Below, piece by piece: positions 16,382-25,904 of a DNA stretch of 64,000 nucleotides (position 1 is its first letter; each line of letters starts with the position of its first letter). Position numbers and translations under genes: made by a program. The notes beneath the pieces are model-generated. The model ran no database searches, was not told the origin of the DNA, and saw only the letters and a list, made by a program, of their open reading frames with translations. This DNA comes from Tabrizicola sp. TH137 (GTDB lineage Bacteria; Pseudomonadota; Alphaproteobacteria; Rhodobacterales; Rhodobacteraceae): positions 16,988 through 80,987 of the forward strand of contig NZ_PKRQ01000009.1 of NCBI RefSeq assembly GCF_002855575.1, written 5' to 3'.

Positions 16382-17737
16382 ATGACCAGCCACAGCCTAC
16401 CGGAGGGCATGATCCGTGCGGTGACCCATTCGGGAACGCAGACGGCGTATATGCCCGGTTTCGGCAATGATTTCGAAACCGAGGCACTGCCGGGTGCCCT
16501 GCCGCAGGGGCAGAACAGCCCGCAGAAATGCGCCTATGGCCTTTATGCCGAACAGCTTTCGGGATCGGCCTTCACCAAGCCGCATCCCGAACGGACCTGG
16601 TGCTACCGCATCCGGCCATCTGTGAAGCACACCACGCGGTTCGAAAAGATCGACGTTCCCCTGTGGAAGTCCGCGCCGCATGTCCTGCCGGATGTCATCA
16701 GCCTCGGCCAATACCGCTGGGACCCCATCCCCCACGCGCAGGACGACCTGACCTGGATCACGGGGATGCGGACCGTCACCACGGCAGGGGATGTGAACAC
16801 CCAGACGGGGATGGCGTCGCACATCTACCTTGTGACGAAGTCGATGCAGGACGAGTATTTCTACTCGGCCGATGGCGAGATCCTCGTCGTCCCGCAGGAA
16901 GGGCGGCTCAGGTTCTGCACCGAGCTTGGCATCATCGACCTCGAACCCAAGGAAATCGCGATCCTGCCGCGCGGGCTGGTATACCGCGTCGAGGTTCTGG
17001 AAGGCCCCGCCCGCGGCTTCGTCTGCGAAAACTACGGCGTGCCCTTCACCCTGCCGAACCGTGGCCCCATCGGTGCCAACTGCATGGCCAATCCGCGCGA
17101 TTTCAAGACGCCTGTCGCGGCCTTTGAGGATCGTGAAACCCCCTCCTCCGTCGTGATGAAATGGTGCGGGCAGTTCCACCGCACGCGAATCGGGCATAGC
17201 CCGCTGGACGTCGTCGCATGGCACGGAAACTACGCGCCGTGGAAATATGACCTGCGGACCTATTCCCCCGTCGGCGCGATCCTCTTCGACCATCCAGACC
17301 CGTCGATCTTCACAGTCCTGACCGCGCCGAGCGGGCTGGAAGGGACGGCCAACATCGACTTCGTCCTGTTCCGCGAACGCTGGCTGGTGGCGGAACATTC
17401 CTTCCGCCCGCCGTGGTACCACAAGAACGTCATGTCCGAACTGATGGGCAACATCTACGGCGTCTACGATGCGAAACCCAAGGGCTTCGTTCCCGGTGGC
17501 ATGAGCTTGCACAACTGCATGCTCCCGCACGGGCCCGACCGGAACGCCTTCGAAGGTGCGTCGAACGGCGAGCTAAAGCCCGAGAAGCTGGACGAGACGA
17601 TGAGCTTCATGTTCGAGACTCGCTTTCCCCAGCACCTGACGGAATGGGCGGCGAAGTCGGCCCCCATGCAGGACGATTACATCGATTGCTGGGGCAGCCT
17701 CGACAAGAAGTTCGACGGCACACCCGGCGTGAAGTGA
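16382..17737 (+). CDS. hmgA: Homogentisate 1,2-dioxygenase
   Basis: 451 residues from ATG 16382, preceded by AAGGAGG; the frame is open further upstream but that part would cover the palindrome. The non-haem iron ligands are all present: His347 and Glu353 in [14 protein letters not shown] and His383 in LPHGPD, with the spacing of the characterised enzymes. N-terminal [19 protein letters not shown] is a family hallmark. It opens the ring of homogentisate to maleylacetoacetate with O2. First gene of the operon that continues with fahA. Confidence 0.97.
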   Translation: MTSHSLPEGMIRAVTHSGTQTAYMPGFGNDFETEALPGALPQGQNSPQKCAYGLYAEQLSGSAFTKPHPERTWCYRIRPSVKHTTRFEKIDVPLWKSAPHVLPDVISLGQYRWDPIPHAQDDLTWITGMRTVTTAGDVNTQTGMASHIYLVTKSMQDEYFYSADGEILVVPQEGRLRFCTELGIIDLEPKEIAILPRGLVYRVEVLEGPARGFVCENYGVPFTLPNRGPIGANCMANPRDFKTPVAAFEDRETPSSVVMKWCGQFHRTRIGHSPLDVVAWHGNYAPWKYDLRTYSPVGAILFDHPDPSIFTVLTAPSGLEGTANIDFVLFRERWLVAEHSFRPPWYHKNVMSELMGNIYGVYDAKPKGFVPGGMSLHNCMLPHGPDRNAFEGASNGELKPEKLDETMSFMFETRFPQHLTEWAAKSAPMQDDYIDCWGSLDKKFDGTPGVK

Positions 17738-17797
17738 CGGAGTCGGGGGGCGGCCCCCAACACCTTCGGAAATCTGCAAACAAATGAAGGACGCCAG

Positions 17798-19051
17798 ATG
17801 GGCCTAATCCGGTCTTGGGTGGAAAGCGCCAACGGGGAGGACTGCCCCTTTCCCCTGAACAACCTACCCTGCGGCGTGTTCTCGGTCAGCGATGACGAGC
17901 CGCGCTGCGGTGTGGCAATCGGGGATTGCGTCCTAGATGTCGCGAGGCTGGAGGAGGCGGGGCTGCTGGCCCTGCCTGGCAAGCCGCTTCTCGACGTGCC
18001 CTTCTGGAACGAGGTGATGGGGGCGGGCCCCGCCGTCTGGGCCGCCCTGCGCGACCGGCTGACCGCGCTGCTTGCCGAAGGAGCGCCCGACCGGGCGGCG
18101 GCGGAGCCGTTCCTGCATCCGCTGGTGGATGTGTCGCTGCACATGCCCTTCCTAGTCAGCGAATACACCGACTTCTACGCGGGCCGAAACCATGCCTTCA
18201 ACGTGGGCACCATGTTCCGCGGGCCGGAAAACGCCCTGCCGCCGAACTGGCTGCACATCCCAATCGGCTATAACGGGCGGGCGTCCTCGGTCGTCGTGTC
18301 CGGCACCGACGTGCGCCGCCCGTGGGGACAGGTTAAGGGGCCGGACCATGCCGTTCCATCCTTCCAACCCTCGCGCCGTTTCGATATCGAGCTCGAGATG
18401 GGCGCAGTGGTCGGCACCCCGTCCATAGGGCCGGTGACGGTGGCCGAGGCCGACGACATGATCTTCGGCTACGTCCTACTGAACGACTGGTCGGCGCGCG
18501 ACATCCAGGCCTGGGAATACCAACCGCTCGGGCCCTTTCAGGCGAAGGCCACGGCGACGACGATCAGCCCGTGGATCGTGATGAAGGCTGCGCTCGAACC
18601 CTTCCGCACAGCCACCCCCGCGCGCGAGGTGCCACTTCTCCCCTATCTGAACGAACCGCGCCCGATGCTCTACGACATCGCGCTGGAGGTGGCCTTGCAG
18701 CCCGAAGGCGGGGCCGAGACCATCATCGCCCGGACCAATTACGCCGAAATGTACTACTCGGCCCCCCAGCAGCTTGCGCATCACACCACCAGTGGCTGCG
18801 CGATGAACACAGGTGACCTCCTCGGGTCGGGCACGATCTCCGGCCCGACGAAGGAGAGCCGAGGCAGCCTTCTGGAACTGTCATGGGGCGGCAAGGAGCC
18901 CATCGCCATCTCAGGTGGCACACGGACCTTCATCGAAGACAACGACACCCTCACCCTGCGCGGGCAGTGCAAGGGTGACGGATATACCATCGGCTTCGGC
19001 GACTGTACGGGGAAAGTCATCCCCGCCCTTGCCGACCCCTACGCACGATAA
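17798..19051 (+). CDS. fahA: Fumarylacetoacetase
   Basis: 417 residues. The N-terminal SH3-like domain (1-115) includes GVFSVSDDEPRCGVAIGD. The catalytic domain shows DFYAGRNHAFNVGTMFRG, the NGRASSVVVSGTDVRRPWGQ signature, FDIELEMGAVVG with metal-binding acidic residues, and LNDWSARDIQAWEYQPLGPF. It hydrolyses fumarylacetoacetate to fumarate and acetoacetate, the last step of homogentisate breakdown. It follows hmgA after a 60-base gap that contains a small G/C hairpin (GGGGG at 17746 with CCCCC at 17754), then is 12 bases from the MBL gene. Confidence 0.96.
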   Translation: MGLIRSWVESANGEDCPFPLNNLPCGVFSVSDDEPRCGVAIGDCVLDVARLEEAGLLALPGKPLLDVPFWNEVMGAGPAVWAALRDRLTALLAEGAPDRAAAEPFLHPLVDVSLHMPFLVSEYTDFYAGRNHAFNVGTMFRGPENALPPNWLHIPIGYNGRASSVVVSGTDVRRPWGQVKGPDHAVPSFQPSRRFDIELEMGAVVGTPSIGPVTVAEADDMIFGYVLLNDWSARDIQAWEYQPLGPFQAKATATTISPWIVMKAALEPFRTATPAREVPLLPYLNEPRPMLYDIALEVALQPEGGAETIIARTNYAEMYYSAPQQLAHHTTSGCAMNTGDLLGSGTISGPTKESRGSLLELSWGGKEPIAISGGTRTFIEDNDTLTLRGQCKGDGYTIGFGDCTGKVIPALADPYAR

Positions 19052-19063
19052 GGAAACTGGGAC

Positions 19064-20014
19064 ATGGCAAAGGCTTTCGCCTCGCAAGGCGACATGGCGG
19101 AAAAGACGATCAGCTTCACCGAAATCGGCGAGGGGCTTTACGCCTTTACCGCCGAGGGCGATCCCAACAGTGGCGTCATCATCGGCGATGACTCGGTCAT
19201 GGTGGTCGAGGCGCAGGCGACCCCCCGTCTGGCGCAAAAGGTCATCGACTGCATCCGTCAGGTCACCGACAAGCCTATCAGCCATGTCGTGCTGACCCAT
19301 TACCACGCCGTCCGCGTGCTGGGTGCCTCGGCCTTCGCCGCGCCGCAGGTCATCATGTCGGAAGCCGCGCGCAACATGGTGGTCGAACGCGGGCAAGAGG
19401 ATTGGGACAGCGAATTCCAGCGCTTTCCGCGTCTGTTCCAAGGGCATGAAAGCATTCCCGGCCTGACCTGGCCCACCACCACCTTCAACGGCAAGATGAC
19501 CGTCTGGCTGGGCAAGCGGCGGGTGGACATCTGCCAACTGGGCCGCGCCCATACGGCTGGGGATGCGGTGATCCATGTGCCCGACCAGAATGTCATGTTC
19601 ACCGGCGACATCGTCGAGGCCCATTCCGCCTGCTACTGCGGCGACGGCCATTTCGCCGACTGGGGCAACACGCTGGAGGCGATCCGGGCCTATGACCTTG
19701 ACGCCATCGCGCCCGGTCGGGGGGACGCGGTCTTGGGGCGGGCTGCGGTCAATGCCGCGCTCGACCGGACGAAGGACTTTGTCGAGTCGACCTACAAGCC
19801 CGTGGCGCGGATCGTCGCGCGGGGTGGGTCGCTGCGCGAGGCGTGGGATGCCGTCCGCGCCGAGTGTGACCCGAAGTTCAAGGACTACGCGATCTACGAA
19901 CACTGCCTGCCCTTCAACGTGGCCCGCGCCTATGACGAGGCGCGCGGCATCCACCACCCTCGCATCTGGACCGCCCAACGCGATCTAGAGATGTGGGCGG
20001 CGCTTCAGGGCTGA
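19064..20014 (+). CDS. MBL-fold protein with altered HxHxDH motif
   Basis: 316 residues with a metallo-beta-lactamase fold. The first metal motif reads THYHAVRV: His79 and His81 are kept, but the usual Asp-His pair is Val83-Arg84. Later ligands are present: His163 in GRAHTAGDAV and Asp182 in FTGDIVEAH. Loss of the second metal site's Asp and His suggests a mononuclear enzyme, a different chemistry, or a non-hydrolytic role. It lies inside the homogentisate operon between fahA and the second hydroxylase, so it may act as a thioesterase or lactonase for pathway side products; that is a guess. Confidence 0.82.
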   Translation: MAKAFASQGDMAEKTISFTEIGEGLYAFTAEGDPNSGVIIGDDSVMVVEAQATPRLAQKVIDCIRQVTDKPISHVVLTHYHAVRVLGASAFAAPQVIMSEAARNMVVERGQEDWDSEFQRFPRLFQGHESIPGLTWPTTTFNGKMTVWLGKRRVDICQLGRAHTAGDAVIHVPDQNVMFTGDIVEAHSACYCGDGHFADWGNTLEAIRAYDLDAIAPGRGDAVLGRAAVNAALDRTKDFVESTYKPVARIVARGGSLREAWDAVRAECDPKFKDYAIYEHCLPFNVARAYDEARGIHHPRIWTAQRDLEMWAALQG

Positions 20015-20037
20015 CGGCAGCGACAAGGGAGGATGCA

Positions 20038-21654
20038 ATGAAGTACGACGTTCCGGAGCGCTACACGCTGGCGTTCCGACTCTACCCTTATGCCAAGTCC
20101 CCCGATCAGGACGCGGCCACGCCCGCCCGTCACAAGGCGATCGTGGTGGGCGGGGGGCCGGTGGGATTGGCCATCGCGCTGGACCTTGGAAAGCGGGGTG
20201 TTCCGGTCGTCCTGCTGGACGATCACGAAGGCGCAGGGCTGGGCAGCCGCGCCCTGTGCTTTGCAAAGCGGACCCTGGAAATCTGCGACCGTCTGGGGGC
20301 CGCCGCGCCCATGCTGGCCAAGGGCGTGCAATGGAACCTTGGCAAGGTCTTTCACGATGATCGCCTCCTCTACGAATTCAACCTCCTGCCCGAAGGCGGT
20401 CACGCCTTCCCCGCCTTCATCAACCTGCAACAGCCGTGGTTCGAAAAGTTCCTGCATGACGCCATCGTCGCCGCGCAGGCCCAAGGCGCGCCGATCGAAC
20501 TGCGGGGCAAGAACCGCGTCGATGCGGTGATCCCGGCCGAAGACCACGTGACGGTAGAGGTGATGACACCGGACGGTCCCTACCGGCTGGAGGCAGACTG
20601 GCTGATCGCCTGCGACGGGGCACGCAGCCCACTGCGCACCATGATGGGCCTTGGCTTCGACGGACGGGTGTTCGAGGACAACTTCCTGATCGCCGACGTG
20701 AAGATGAAGGCCGACTTCCCGACAGAACGCTGGTTCTGGTTCGAGCCGCATTTCAAATCGGGCGACTCGGCGCTTCTGCACAAGCAGCCGGACGACATCT
20801 GGCGCATCGACTTCCAGCTTGGCTGGAACATCGACCGCGCGAAAGAGATGGAACCCGCCCGCATCCGCGCCCGTGTTGATGCGATGCTGGGGCCGGATGT
20901 GGAATACGAACTGGACTGGTCTTCCATTTACACCTTCCAGTGCCGCCGGATGGAGAAGTTCCGCCACGGCCGCGTTCTTTTTGCCGGTGATGCCGCGCAT
21001 CAGGTGTCCCCCTTTGGCGCAAGAGGCGCGAATTCCGGCATACAGGACGTGGACAATCTGGCGTGGAAGCTGGCGTTGGTGTTGGACGGGACCGCGCCCG
21101 AAAGCCTGCTGGACAGCTATGATGCCGAACGGGTCTACGGGGCAGACGAGAACATCCTGAACTCCACCCGTGCGACCGACTTCATCACGCCGAAAACAGG
21201 CGTGTCCAAGATGTTCCGCAACGCCGTGCTCCAACTGGCCGAGACGGTGCCCTTTGCCCGGACGGTGGTGAATTCGGGGCGGCTGTCGATGCCCTGCACT
21301 TATGACGGATCGGCGCTGAACGGGCCGGACCATCCCGACATGCCAGCACGCACAAGGCCGGGGTCGCCCTGCCCAGATGCGCCCCTTGGCGACGGCTGGC
21401 TGCTGGCGCGGCTCGGGCGGGGTTTCACGCTGCTGGCAATCGGCGCCGAGGTGCCCGACCGACTGATCGCGCATGGCCTGGCCGTGCCGCGACTGCTGCT
21501 TGAACCGACTCCAGAAATCACCTCCCGCTATTTGGGCGGGGCGAAGGGCGCCGTCTACCTGATCCGTCCTGACCAGCACGTCGCGGCGCGATGGGACCGT
21601 TTCGACGATACCGAGGTGGCCGCGGCAATGACCCGTGCCATCGGAAAGGGCTGA
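20038..21654 (+). CDS. FAD-dependent aromatic hydroxylase (MhpA-like), copy 2
   Basis: 538 residues from ATG 20038 with GGGAGG upstream. Motifs match copy 1: IVVGGGPVGLAIALDLGKRG, LEADWLIACDGARS, VLFAGDAAHQVSPFGARGAN and C-terminal VYLIRPDQHVAARW. Long blocks such as MKADFPTERWFWF are identical in both copies, so they are paralogs with perhaps different phenolic substrates. Placement between fahA and the CoA-transferase genes suggests it makes homogentisate, for example from a hydroxyphenylacetate; para-hydroxybenzoate-type hydroxylases give precedent for the chemistry, but the substrate is not proven here. Followed 4 bases later by its DUF2783 partner. Confidence 0.9.
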   Translation: MKYDVPERYTLAFRLYPYAKSPDQDAATPARHKAIVVGGGPVGLAIALDLGKRGVPVVLLDDHEGAGLGSRALCFAKRTLEICDRLGAAAPMLAKGVQWNLGKVFHDDRLLYEFNLLPEGGHAFPAFINLQQPWFEKFLHDAIVAAQAQGAPIELRGKNRVDAVIPAEDHVTVEVMTPDGPYRLEADWLIACDGARSPLRTMMGLGFDGRVFEDNFLIADVKMKADFPTERWFWFEPHFKSGDSALLHKQPDDIWRIDFQLGWNIDRAKEMEPARIRARVDAMLGPDVEYELDWSSIYTFQCRRMEKFRHGRVLFAGDAAHQVSPFGARGANSGIQDVDNLAWKLALVLDGTAPESLLDSYDAERVYGADENILNSTRATDFITPKTGVSKMFRNAVLQLAETVPFARTVVNSGRLSMPCTYDGSALNGPDHPDMPARTRPGSPCPDAPLGDGWLLARLGRGFTLLAIGAEVPDRLIAHGLAVPRLLLEPTPEITSRYLGGAKGAVYLIRPDQHVAARWDRFDDTEVAAAMTRAIGKG

Positions 21655-21658
21655 GGCC

Positions 21659-21859
21659 ATGCTTATCACGACCCCTAACCTGACCAAACCGGACGAATCC
21701 TATGCACGGCTGATCGCCACGCATGACGGGCTGGACGAGGCGGAAAGCCACGCCCTGAACGCGCGGCTGATCCTGATCCTGATGAACCACATCGGAAACG
21801 ACGCCGTGCTGGCCGAGGCGATGGACCTTGCCCGCAACCCCAAGAAAGGTGCGGCATGA
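21659..21859 (+). CDS. Small DUF2783-type protein, second copy
   Basis: 66 residues starting [20 protein letters not shown], with core [18 protein letters not shown] shared with the copy at 12157-12363. It starts 4 bases after the hydroxylase stop and overlaps the scoA start (ATGA), so it is translated in series with both. Function unknown; the repeated pairing argues for a stabilising or regulatory subunit of the hydroxylase. Confidence 0.85.
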   Translation: MLITTPNLTKPDESYARLIATHDGLDEAESHALNARLILILMNHIGNDAVLAEAMDLARNPKKGAA

Positions 21860-22560
21860 AGAAGGTGTGTGCGGATGCCGACAGCGCACTGTCGGGTCTC
21901 TTGTTCGACGGGATGACCATCGCCTCGGGGGGCTTCGGCCTGTGCGGCATTCCGGAACTGCTGATCGCGGCGATACGGCGGGCGGGGACGAAGGACCTGA
22001 CGGTCGCGTCGAACAACGCGGGCGTGGATGGTTTCGGCCTTGGTGTGCTGCTGGAAAGCCGTCAGGTGAAGAAGATGATCTCGTCCTATGTCGGCGAGAA
22101 TGCCGAATTCATGCGTCAGTACCTGTCGGGCGAGCTTGAGCTGGAATTCAACCCGCAAGGGACGCTCGCCGAACGCATGCGCGCGGGCGGCGCGGGCATC
22201 CCCGGCTTCTACACCCGCACGGGCGTGGGAACGGTGATTGCCGAGGGGAACGAACACAAGGATTTCGACGGCAAGACCTATATCCTTGAACGCGCCATCG
22301 TGGCCGACCTGTCGATCGTCAAGGCCTGGAAAGCCGATCCTTCGGGCAACCTCGTCTTCCGCAAGACGGCCCGCAACTTCAACCCGCCCGCCGCGACCTG
22401 CGGCAAGGTCTGCGTCGTCGAGGTGGAAGAGATCGTGCCGCTGGGATCGCTGGACCCTGACCACATCCACCTGCCGGGGATCTATGTCCACCGGATCATC
22501 CAAGGGCAGCATGAAAAGCGTATCGAACAGCGCACCGTGCGGAAGAAGGAGGCTGTCTGA
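21856..22560 (+). CDS. scoA: 3-oxoacid CoA-transferase subunit A
   Basis: 234 residues. Contains the CoA-transferase family I motif [16 protein letters not shown] near residue 26 and [15 protein letters not shown] near the end, plus [12 protein letters not shown]. It pairs with subunit B encoded next to it, whose ATG overlaps this stop. The two move CoA from succinyl-CoA to acetoacetate, the FahA product, giving acetoacetyl-CoA for thiolysis. A beta-ketoadipate-type substrate cannot be excluded on sequence, but the position in the homogentisate operon favours acetoacetate. Confidence 0.92.
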   Translation: MKKVCADADSALSGLLFDGMTIASGGFGLCGIPELLIAAIRRAGTKDLTVASNNAGVDGFGLGVLLESRQVKKMISSYVGENAEFMRQYLSGELELEFNPQGTLAERMRAGGAGIPGFYTRTGVGTVIAEGNEHKDFDGKTYILERAIVADLSIVKAWKADPSGNLVFRKTARNFNPPAATCGKVCVVEVEEIVPLGSLDPDHIHLPGIYVHRIIQGQHEKRIEQRTVRKKEAV

Positions 22561-23189
22561 TGCCGTGGGATCGTAACCAGATGGCCGCCCGCGCCGCGCA
22601 GGAATTGCAGGACGGTTGGTATGTGAACCTTGGCATCGGCATCCCGACCTTGGTGGCGAACTACATCCCCGAGGGCGTCAGCGTGACCCTGCAATCGGAA
22701 AACGGGATGCTGGGCATGGGCCCCTTCCCGTTCGAGGGCGAAGAAGACGCCGACCTGATCAACGCAGGCAAGCAGACGATCACCGAACTGCCGCAGACGG
22801 CCTTCTTCGACAGCGCCCAATCCTTCGCCATGATCCGTGGCGGCAAGATCGCCATGGCCATCCTCGGCGCGATGGAGGTGGCCGAGAATGGCGACCTCGC
22901 GAACTGGATGATCCCCGGAAAGCTGGTCAAGGGCATGGGCGGGGCGATGGACCTTGTCGCCGGTGTGGGCCGCGTGGTGGTGGTGATGGACCACACCAGC
23001 AAGCACGGGGAATCGAAGGTCCTGAAGCGCTGCACCCTGCCCCTGACGGGCCAAGGCGTGGTGAACCGCATCATCACCAATCTGGGCGTGTTGGACGTGG
23101 TGCCGGGCGGGCTGAAGATCGTCGAACTTGCCGATGGTGTGACGGAGGCCGGACTGCGCGCGGCGACAGAGGCCACGCTCGTAAACTAG
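22560..23189 (+). CDS. scoB: 3-oxoacid CoA-transferase subunit B
   Basis: 209 residues. The catalytic Glu47 lies in [12 protein letters not shown], the SENG motif that forms the covalent glutamyl-CoA intermediate; [13 protein letters not shown] precedes it and [17 protein letters not shown] follows. Last gene of the homogentisate operon; a 14-base inverted repeat (GGCCCAAATGGGCC at 23189-23202) directly after the stop could help end transcription. Confidence 0.93.
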   Translation: MPWDRNQMAARAAQELQDGWYVNLGIGIPTLVANYIPEGVSVTLQSENGMLGMGPFPFEGEEDADLINAGKQTITELPQTAFFDSAQSFAMIRGGKIAMAILGAMEVAENGDLANWMIPGKLVKGMGGAMDLVAGVGRVVVVMDHTSKHGESKVLKRCTLPLTGQGVVNRIITNLGVLDVVPGGLKIVELADGVTEAGLRAATEATLVN

Positions 23190-23341
23190 GCCCAAATGGG
23201 CCATTGCGCGCCGGGCGTTCGATGCAATCCACCTGAGATGCCAAATTCGCTCGATAAGGATCATTCTAGAACAGATGCCGGCAAACTTAGGATCAGTGAT
23301 CTTCAAAGAAGTTGCACAAAGCCCAAGCTATGCCATAATAA

Positions 23342-23351
23342 ACCGATCGGT
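23342..23351. promoter_or_regulatory. ACCG-N2-CGGT palindrome upstream of FeaR-like gene
   Basis: ACCGATCGGT followed by CAGTCA, 43 bases before the AraC-type regulator start. The same core occurs at the paaN/paaG, paaR and paaJ promoters, so a PaaR-like TetR repressor may also act here. Confidence 0.55.
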
Positions 23352-23393
23352 CAGTCAATTGTTATCGTCCTCGCCTCAAGCCTGGAGCGCCCA

Positions 23394-24365
23394 ATGCTTG
23401 GAAGTCAAAATGCACCTTCGATAAGGTCTCCGCACTGCCTTTCGGCCGAATGGCGTGATTACCACGTCGACGATTACACGAGCCTTCTTCGCAAGGTTTG
23501 CGGAAGCTTTGGCGTAGATGCCCGGTTGCACGAAAGGGACAAGGTTCGGGGGGCGGTCGAGACTCGGTTGATTTCCCGCTTCGAGACTGTGACGGTTTCT
23601 TTGGACGCGCATCGCGTGGTTCGTGACCGAAAGATGATCCGGTCCGATCCTGGTGAACATCTCTTTCTCATTTTCCAGAAAGAGGGAAAAAGTACCATTA
23701 TCCAGGAGGACCGCGCCAGCGAACTGGACACTGGCGATTTCTTCATTGCGGACGCGGCAGTCCCGTCTGAGTTCGTCTATGGCGGTCGGCGGTCTTCGCA
23801 GGTTTCCTTTCATCTGCCGCGGGAAGAAATGATCGCGCGCCTCGGCAAAGCCTGCGTCGGAGGGAAGGAAATCTGTCGGCACGATCCTCTCGTGCCCGCC
23901 TTGACCAGCGTCTTCACCCGCCTAATCGAAGCAGAGGCTTGCTCCGCTGCACTTGGCGAAGCTCTGATCAACATTCTGTGCGCCTATTTTCACGCGCAAG
24001 CGCATGGCTCAGAGAGTGCATCGAACCATCTTTATCGGCGCGCGGTCGACCGGCTCGAGGCCCGGGCCCGCGATGCTTCCTTTGGGATCGACACCCTCGC
24101 AGCCGATCTGGGTGTTTCGCGTCGGACCTTGCAGCGAGTGTTTGCCGAGCATGGGCATGGATTCACCACTCGGCTCCAGGCTATCCGTCTGGACTGCGCG
24201 CGCTCACGTTTGCTCGGCGGAGAAACCAACATCCTAGGCGTTGCGTATGACAGCGGTTTCAATGATCTGTCGCACTTTTACCGACTGTTTCGCGACCGTT
24301 TCGGCGTGGCTCCCGGTCAGGTCAAGGCGTTGTCGAAACCACCTGCTGGCAGGATCGTGGCGTAA
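23394..24365 (+). CDS. AraC-family regulator, FeaR-like
   Basis: About 323 residues from ATG 23394, with GGAG seven bases upstream; the frame is open further upstream but over promoter-like sequence. The N-terminal 200 residues match the AraC_binding_2 sensor type (DPGEHLFLIFQKEGKSTIIQ), and the C-terminal 100 hold the double helix-turn-helix, DTLAADLGVSRRTLQRVFAE and GVAYDSGFNDLSHFYRLFRD. FeaR activates the tyramine/phenylethylamine genes in E. coli; here the next two genes encode exactly those functions (aldehyde dehydrogenase and amine oxidase). Confidence 0.85.
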   Translation: MLGSQNAPSIRSPHCLSAEWRDYHVDDYTSLLRKVCGSFGVDARLHERDKVRGAVETRLISRFETVTVSLDAHRVVRDRKMIRSDPGEHLFLIFQKEGKSTIIQEDRASELDTGDFFIADAAVPSEFVYGGRRSSQVSFHLPREEMIARLGKACVGGKEICRHDPLVPALTSVFTRLIEAEACSAALGEALINILCAYFHAQAHGSESASNHLYRRAVDRLEARARDASFGIDTLAADLGVSRRTLQRVFAEHGHGFTTRLQAIRLDCARSRLLGGETNILGVAYDSGFNDLSHFYRLFRDRFGVAPGQVKALSKPPAGRIVA

Positions 24366-24455
24366 TCTGCAAATATCTCTGACACAGTAGGCCAAGACGC
24401 ACAGGCCGCCTCTCTTCAACTTTGTCGCGACACTGTCGTGCGGGAGGAGAGAAAC

Positions 24456-25862
24456 GTGAACGACTTGAACCTTACTATCAATGGCAAGCCCTACCCTACT
24501 GCCGGGCGGTTTGACGTTCTGAACCCGGCTACGGGCGGCGTGGCAGGGACGGCACCGAACGCGACATTGGCTGATCTGGACCTTGCCGTTGATGCTGCCA
24601 AGCGGGCCTTTGTGGATTGGTCGCAAACGACGGACAGCGAGCGCCAAGCCGCCTGTGAAGCGGTTGCAGCCATCCTGGGTGATCATGCAGCCGAGCTTGC
24701 GGCGCTCATAACGACGGAACAGGGCAAACCCCTGAATGGCCTCGGATCGCGTTGGGAAATGGGGGGCGCCCAGGCGTGGGCCGATTTCACGGCAAAGCTC
24801 TCGCTTCCGGTGAAGGTTCTTCAGGACAACAACGCCGGGCGAGTGGAACTGCACCGTAAGCCGCTTGGCGTGGTCGGCTCAATCACGCCATGGAATTTCC
24901 CTGTCATGATCGCGGTCTGGCATGTTCTGCCTGCCCTGCGCACGGGCAATACTGTGGTGATCAAGCCATCGCCCTTTACTCCCCTTGCGACTTTGCGAGC
25001 AGTCGAATTGATGAATCAGGTCTTGCCGGCAGGTGTCTTGAACATCGTGACCGGTGACGACAGGGACGTGAACCTCGGGGCCGCCATGTCGGCACATCCC
25101 GACATTCGCAAGATCGTCTTCACGGGTTCCTGCGCAACCGGCCAGAAGGTGATGCAGTCGGCGGCAACAACGATGAAGCGCTTGACGCTTGAACTGGGCG
25201 GCAACGACGCGGGTATCGTTCTGCCGGATGCCGATCCACAAGCGATTGCCGAAGGGCTGTTCTGGGGTGCTTTCATCAACAACGGCCAGACCTGCGCTGC
25301 AATGAAGCGTCTCTATGTGCACGAAAGCATTCATGACGCCGTTTGTGATGCTCTGGTGGCCTTTGCCGCCGAGATCCCCGTGGGTAACGGAGCGGACGAA
25401 GGCTCTGTCCTTGGTCCAGTTCAGAACCGGATGCAGTTCGACAAGGTTACGCGTCTGGTTGCTGACGCGGCAACCCGAGGGAAGGTGTTGCTTGGAGGCA
25501 AGCCGGGCGACGGGTTGTTCTTCCCTCCAACGATCATTTCCGGCCTCCGGAACGGAGACCCGCTGGTGGACGAAGAACAGTTCGGACCGGCTCTTCCGGT
25601 GATCCGATACACCGACATCGAGGAAGCAATTGCGGCTGCAAACAACAGCCCGAACGGTCTGGGGGGGTCGATCTGGACCAGCGACGTCGAGGCCGGGCGT
25701 AAACTGGCTGCGCGGATGGAATGTGGATCGGTCTGGATCAACAAGCACGGGGCGATCCAGCCGAATGTTCCCTTCGGCGGGGTGAAGGCCTCTGGCCTCG
25801 GGGTGGAGTTCGGCGACGAGGGGCTAGCCGAATACACCGACATGCAAGCCGTGTTCAGCTGA
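24456..25862 (+). CDS. Aldehyde dehydrogenase, phenylacetaldehyde-type by context
   Basis: 468 residues from GTG 24456, placed by GGAGGAG upstream. Motifs: VGSITPWNFPVMIAVWHVLP, VIKPSPFTPL, LTLELGGNDAGIVLPDAD with the catalytic Glu, NNGQTCAAMKRLYV with the nucleophile Cys280, and VPFGGVKASGLGVEFG. An NAD-dependent ALDH of the FeaB/aldehyde-succinate semialdehyde type. It lies between the FeaR-like regulator and the amine oxidase, so the likely reaction is phenylacetaldehyde (or hydroxyphenylacetaldehyde) to the acid. Sequence alone does not fix the substrate. Confidence 0.9.
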   Translation: MNDLNLTINGKPYPTAGRFDVLNPATGGVAGTAPNATLADLDLAVDAAKRAFVDWSQTTDSERQAACEAVAAILGDHAAELAALITTEQGKPLNGLGSRWEMGGAQAWADFTAKLSLPVKVLQDNNAGRVELHRKPLGVVGSITPWNFPVMIAVWHVLPALRTGNTVVIKPSPFTPLATLRAVELMNQVLPAGVLNIVTGDDRDVNLGAAMSAHPDIRKIVFTGSCATGQKVMQSAATTMKRLTLELGGNDAGIVLPDADPQAIAEGLFWGAFINNGQTCAAMKRLYVHESIHDAVCDALVAFAAEIPVGNGADEGSVLGPVQNRMQFDKVTRLVADAATRGKVLLGGKPGDGLFFPPTIISGLRNGDPLVDEEQFGPALPVIRYTDIEEAIAAANNSPNGLGGSIWTSDVEAGRKLAARMECGSVWINKHGAIQPNVPFGGVKASGLGVEFGDEGLAEYTDMQAVFS

Positions 25863-25904
25863 TGCGCGCGGCACCCAAATCAATCAAGTAGTAGGGAGGA
25901 CCTC

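Noticed and set aside
20005..21687. A 560-codon minus-strand frame over the second hydroxylase
   Set aside because: The plus-strand frame carries all flavoprotein motifs; the reverse reading is a high-GC shadow with His/Arg-rich repeats.
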